DNA from: Pedobacter indicus
Lineage (GTDB): Bacteria > Bacteroidota > Bacteroidia > Sphingobacteriales > Sphingobacteriaceae
Assembly (NCBI RefSeq): GCF_003449035.1
Contig: NZ_QRGB01000001.1
Coordinates: forward strand, 744,001 to 808,000
Reading direction: 5' to 3'
DNA length: 64,000 bases
Shown: positions 61,265 to 64,000 of the stretch, piece after piece
Numbering within the stretch: position 1 is the stretch's first letter
Layout: each line of letters begins with the position of its first letter
Notes under the pieces: generated by a model
The model's input: the letters and a program-made list of their open reading frames with translations, nothing else
What the model was told of the DNA's origin: nothing
Databases searched by the model: none
Made by a program: the position numbers and the translations under genes

Positions 61265-62101
61265 ATGTTAGGGTCTAAATTAGACATATTTAAAAAAGAG
61301 TGGCTCGACGTAGTATTCGCTGGTCGGAATCAGGCCTATGGGGCATATGATTTGCGAAAAACAGCGGATTCAAACACCACCAAAGCCTTATTTATTGGTG
61401 TAGTATTATTTACAATTGCAGTAAGCATGCCGATAATATTGCAATACATCAAGGGTGATGAGGTTGTGGAAACCGAGCGTATTATAGAAACCGAGGTTGT
61501 TCTTTCAGAACCGCCTCCGGTAAACGAAGAGGAACCACCTCCGCCACCTCCTCCTGTTGAACCACCTCCACCGCGTGTAGATCAGGTGCGTATGCCACCT
61601 CCAGTGGTAGTTAAGGCTGAAGAGGTTCGTGATGAGGAGCCTCCGACCGTGGAAGATTTGAAGAAGGCTGACCCGGGACCAAAAACATTGGCCGGGGATC
61701 CAACCGCAGATATCCGGATTGATTTACCTGTGGGTGACGGTCCGAAAGATCAGGAAGTAACTGAAGCAGTTGAATCAAACCAGGTGTTTACTTCGGTAGA
61801 GGTAGCGCCAACACCACAAGGTGGAATGGAAGCCTTTTATAAGTATGTGGCAAACAATTATAATTACCCGCCACAAGCACAAGAGCAGGGTGTAAACGGA
61901 CGTGTTCTTTTGCAGTTCGTTGTGGAGAAAGATGGATCATTAACTGATATCAAGATTCTTCGAGACTTGAAATACGGAACTGGTGAAGAAGCTGTAAGAA
62001 TGCTGAAGAAAGCTCCTAAATGGAAGCCAGGTATTCAGAATGGCCGTCCGGTACGTGTACAGTTTACCTTGCCGATCCAGTTGAATTTGGCAGCACAATA
62101 A
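61265..62101 (+). CDS. tonB: TonB energy-transducing protein
   Basis: 278 residues. The N-terminal cytoplasmic segment (LDIFKKEWLDVVFAGRNQAY) leads to a membrane helix (ALFIGVVLFTIAVSMPIILQ), a Pro/Glu-rich spacer (EEPPPPPPPVEPPPPRVDQV), and the TonB C-terminal domain (YPPQAQEQGVNGRVLLQFVV, EEAVRMLKKAPKWKPGIQNG). It carries proton-motive energy to TonB-dependent receptors, such as those at 1-2,380 and 13,708. The next gene starts on the base after its stop. Confidence 0.95.
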   Translation: MLGSKLDIFKKEWLDVVFAGRNQAYGAYDLRKTADSNTTKALFIGVVLFTIAVSMPIILQYIKGDEVVETERIIETEVVLSEPPPVNEEEPPPPPPPVEPPPPRVDQVRMPPPVVVKAEEVRDEEPPTVEDLKKADPGPKTLAGDPTADIRIDLPVGDGPKDQEVTEAVESNQVFTSVEVAPTPQGGMEAFYKYVANNYNYPPQAQEQGVNGRVLLQFVVEKDGSLTDIKILRDLKYGTGEEAVRMLKKAPKWKPGIQNGRPVRVQFTLPIQLNLAAQ

Positions 62102-62344
62102 ATGTTGAATAGAAATAATATTCATAATGATAGAAGACAGAAATCGCCCGCAAAGCGATTTCTGTCACTTTTAGGGCTATTCATGTTCGCCCTGTACTTT
62201 GTATTGGGTTTGATCATTATCTTCTGGTCCGACTTCCCAATCGAGATGGACAGCACCTACCGTATACTTTTTGGGGTAGTTTTAATTGTCTATTCCTTTC
62301 TCCGCTTTGCCCGACTATGGAGCAATCGTGTTAATGAGCTATAA
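62102..62344 (+). CDS. Small two-helix membrane protein in the tonB operon
   Basis: 80 residues; I do not recognise the family. A basic N-terminus (NIHNDRRQKSPAKRF) precedes two helices (FMFALYFVLGLIIIFWSDF and ILFGVVLIVYSFLRFARLW). It starts directly after the tonB stop, and its first codons contain a perfect 12-bp hairpin (62136-62166). A start at an internal Met (62184) is possible but would leave only the helices. Confidence 0.7.
   Translation: MLNRNNIHNDRRQKSPAKRFLSLLGLFMFALYFVLGLIIIFWSDFPIEMDSTYRILFGVVLIVYSFLRFARLWSNRVNEL
62136..62166 (+). other. Perfect 12-bp hairpin at the start of the small membrane gene
   Basis: GACAGAAATCGC (62136-62147) pairs without mismatch with 62155-62166, loop CCGCAAA, followed by ACTTTTAG, a weak T tract. 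It lies 35 nt after the tonB stop. It may be a leaky terminator that lowers expression of the lipoprotein and TPR genes relative to exbBD-tonB, or an mRNA-stability element. Confidence 0.75.
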
Positions 62345-62421
62345 ATAATTAATTTTATGGATTTCGCAGTAAAGATGCATCTATGTTAAATAATGTTAAT
62401 TAATCACTAAAATTTTAGCTT

Positions 62422-63351
62422 GTGTCCTTGAACTTCATAAAAAAAAATGCATATTTGTTAGTGGCGTTTGTCATTTGTTTGGCCATAGTTAGCTGTAGTC
62501 AATCTCCACAAAAAGATAAAAAGGAGGTGCACACGATTCTAACGGGCAGGTTGACGATGGTGGTGGATGAAAGTCTTGAACCCATTGTCGAAGATCAGAT
62601 GATTGTTTTCGAACACACATATGTTGATGCAGATATTACGTTGAAAAGTGAGCCCGAGAAGCGCGCTGTTAATTCGTTATTAAATGACTCGGTGAAAGTC
62701 GCTGTTCTTGCGAGAAAGCTGACTGAAGACGAGCGGAAGTTCTTTGAAGCGAAAAAAATTATACCCCGGGAGGCGAGGTTTGCGACAGACGGTGTTGCCT
62801 TGATTGCTAACAGAAGCAGTAATGATTCTACCGTTCATGTCGACGACATAATCAAGAAACTCCGCGGTGAAGACACTGATTTGAGTACTTTGGTGTTTGA
62901 TAATCCAAATTCTAGTACTGTAAGGTACTTGCAGGAGTTAGCCGGTATTGATCAGCTACCGGAGGATGGGGTTTATGCGTTGAGTTCCAACGCTGATGTG
63001 ATTCGATATGTGTATGAAAATACACATGCGATCGGTGTAATTGGTATTAATTGGATTTTTCAACCAGATCCAGAGCTGAAAGATTTTGTTGAAGGGGTAA
63101 AGATATTAGGGGTTAAAAATCAGACAGGTAGTAAAGGCGACGATGATTTTTACAAACCTTCACAAACGAACCTGGCCCTTGGTACCTATCCTTTGGCTCG
63201 TGATTTGTATATTATCAACTGTCAGGGCATTAAAGGGCTGGGACTAGGTTTCTCGGCTTTTTTGACCGGGGAGAGAGGACAGAGAATTGTCCTGAAGTCG
63301 GGTTTAATGCCCGATAGTATCCCTCCTCGAGAGATTAACATTATAGAATAA
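62422..63351 (+). CDS. PstS-like phosphate-binding lipoprotein without an ABC transporter
   Basis: 309 residues from a GTG at 62422; the first residues form a lipoprotein signal (YLLVAFVICLAIVSCSQ, Cys about residue 25). The mature part is a PstS-like periplasmic binding protein: TILTGRLTMVVDESLEPIVE, VFDNPNSSTVRYLQELAGID and a C-terminal GLGFSAFLTGERGQRIVLKS. No pstCAB genes follow, and it sits in the exbB-tonB operon, a location often seen in Bacteroidota. It may present phosphate or another anion, or act as a sensor. Confidence 0.85.
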   Translation: MSLNFIKKNAYLLVAFVICLAIVSCSQSPQKDKKEVHTILTGRLTMVVDESLEPIVEDQMIVFEHTYVDADITLKSEPEKRAVNSLLNDSVKVAVLARKLTEDERKFFEAKKIIPREARFATDGVALIANRSSNDSTVHVDDIIKKLRGEDTDLSTLVFDNPNSSTVRYLQELAGIDQLPEDGVYALSSNADVIRYVYENTHAIGVIGINWIFQPDPELKDFVEGVKILGVKNQTGSKGDDDFYKPSQTNLALGTYPLARDLYIINCQGIKGLGLGFSAFLTGERGQRIVLKSGLMPDSIPPREINIIE

Positions 63352-63382
63352 ATAAATTTAAATTAATTGAATAAGAATTAGA

Positions 63383-64000
63383 ATGAAAATGAAGAAAGCA
63401 ATAAACATAGGTTTAGCTCTGTCTTTTGTAGCTTCGGGTGCCTTTGCTCAGAGCTTGGATGACGCGAAAACTGCTATTAAAGAAGAGCAGTACGCTGAAG
63501 CCAAAAGTATTTTAGAGAATTTGGTGCAGACGAAGAGCAAGGATGGGGATAATTATTACTATTTAGGAACAATTTATCTGACTTCTGGTTATTTGGATTC
63601 TGCGAAAACGGTATTTGACCAAGGGCTTGCTGCTGATTCGAAAAATGCCATTAACAACGTTGGTATCGGAGCCATTCAGTTCTTGAATGGGGATGCGACA
63701 GCGGCTGATGCTACTTTCAAAGATGTAGAGAGCAGTATTAAAAGAAGGGATTATGAAGAGTTACTTGAGATTGGAAAGGCTTATTTAAGAGGAGAGAAAC
63801 CTGATTACAATAAAGCGATTGAATATCTAAATAAAGCAAAAGAAAAAGAGGACGAAGACGCGGAAGTTTCGTTGCAGTTAGGGAATGCGTATTTTGGATT
63901 GGGGGATAATAGTAACGCGTTTGTTAACTATCGTGATGCCGTTGATTTGGATAATTCCCTTATTAACGCACAAGTACAGATGGCGGTGATCAGTAAAGAG
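63383..64000 (+). CDS. TPR-repeat exported protein (C-terminus beyond window)
   Basis: 206 codons are visible, with no stop before the edge. A signal peptide (GLALSFVASGAFAQ) is followed by tetratricopeptide-type helices such as EEQYAEAKSILENLVQ, YYYLGTIYLTSGYLDSAKTV and PDYNKAIEYLNKAKEKEDED. TPR domains bind proteins. It is the last visible gene of the tonB operon and probably acts in the periplasm. Confidence 0.88.
   Translation, partial: MKMKKAINIGLALSFVASGAFAQSLDDAKTAIKEEQYAEAKSILENLVQTKSKDGDNYYYLGTIYLTSGYLDSAKTVFDQGLAADSKNAINNVGIGAIQFLNGDATAADATFKDVESSIKRRDYEELLEIGKAYLRGEKPDYNKAIEYLNKAKEKEDEDAEVSLQLGNAYFGLGDNSNAFVNYRDAVDLDNSLINAQVQMAVISKE

Overview
The window is chromosomal DNA of a member of the Bacteroidota, most likely a Sphingobacteriaceae-type organism. 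The evidence is: a SusC/RagA receptor; a SusC-independent TonB receptor under a TPP riboswitch; an alternative complex III (act) operon running straight into an A1-type cytochrome oxidase cluster; an exbB-exbD-exbD-tonB operon; release factor, PheS and RuvC sequences of Bacteroidota type; and promoters of the TAnnTTTG (-7) class. No rRNA, CRISPR array, prophage or intact insertion sequence was seen, so this is mostly core genome with a few decayed or accessory patches.

Layout. 1-2,380: SusC receptor running off the left edge (minus), with a small FecR-like fragment upstream. 2,753-4,884: a split-barrel flavin-domain/UbiA prenyltransferase fusion (MenA-like) and a GNAT acetyltransferase. 4,958-5,300: decayed DUF4197 gene, a perfect hairpin, and an inverted repeat that recurs at 57,259-57,370. 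5,416-8,272: M28 peptidase, then an ArsR/SRPBCC/DoxX/YdeI operon. 8,263-10,598: minus-strand operon of two SDR-fold enzymes and an unknown protein. 10,735-10,870: unexplained G+C-rich block. 10,978-13,441: MFS exporter, tRNA-Asp, prfA. 13,505-16,144: TPP riboswitch and TonB receptor. 16,190-21,352: kbl, pheS, TetR, rlmD, an unknown gene, tadA. 21,443-23,798: sod, msrA and oxyR, an oxidative-stress group. 23,891-28,857: propeller lipoprotein, SirB1-like protein, methyltransferase, Omp85-like protein, deoxyhypusine-synthase-like protein.

29,106-46,208 is the respiratory core. ActABCDEF oxidises menaquinol; CoxB, CoxA, two subunit III genes and subunit IV form the oxygen-reducing terminal oxidase; CtaA and CtaB make heme A; a SCO-like protein, a DUF420 protein, a small CxxC protein and a DUF983 protein follow, the first three probably for assembly. 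The MenA-like fusion at 2,753 could supply the quinone. 46,690-50,985 encodes a lipoprotein with the S9 peptidase fold but without the catalytic Ser and His, directly followed by a histidine kinase and an OmpR-type regulator. This is the best candidate here for an undescribed signalling system.

50,989-58,741 carries greA (with a promoter followed at once by a terminator-like hairpin), a HIT protein, ruvC, membrane and lipid genes (flippase-like protein, glycosyltransferase, PlsC, diacylglycerol-kinase-like), metK and a YciH/SUI1 protein. 59,000-64,000 is the TonB energising operon (exbB, two exbD, tonB, small membrane protein, PstS-like lipoprotein, TPR protein cut by the right edge), which would power the TonB receptors at the other end of the window.

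A recurring feature is a -7 promoter element only 4-8 nt ahead of the start codon in nine genes, which predicts leaderless or nearly leaderless mRNAs.
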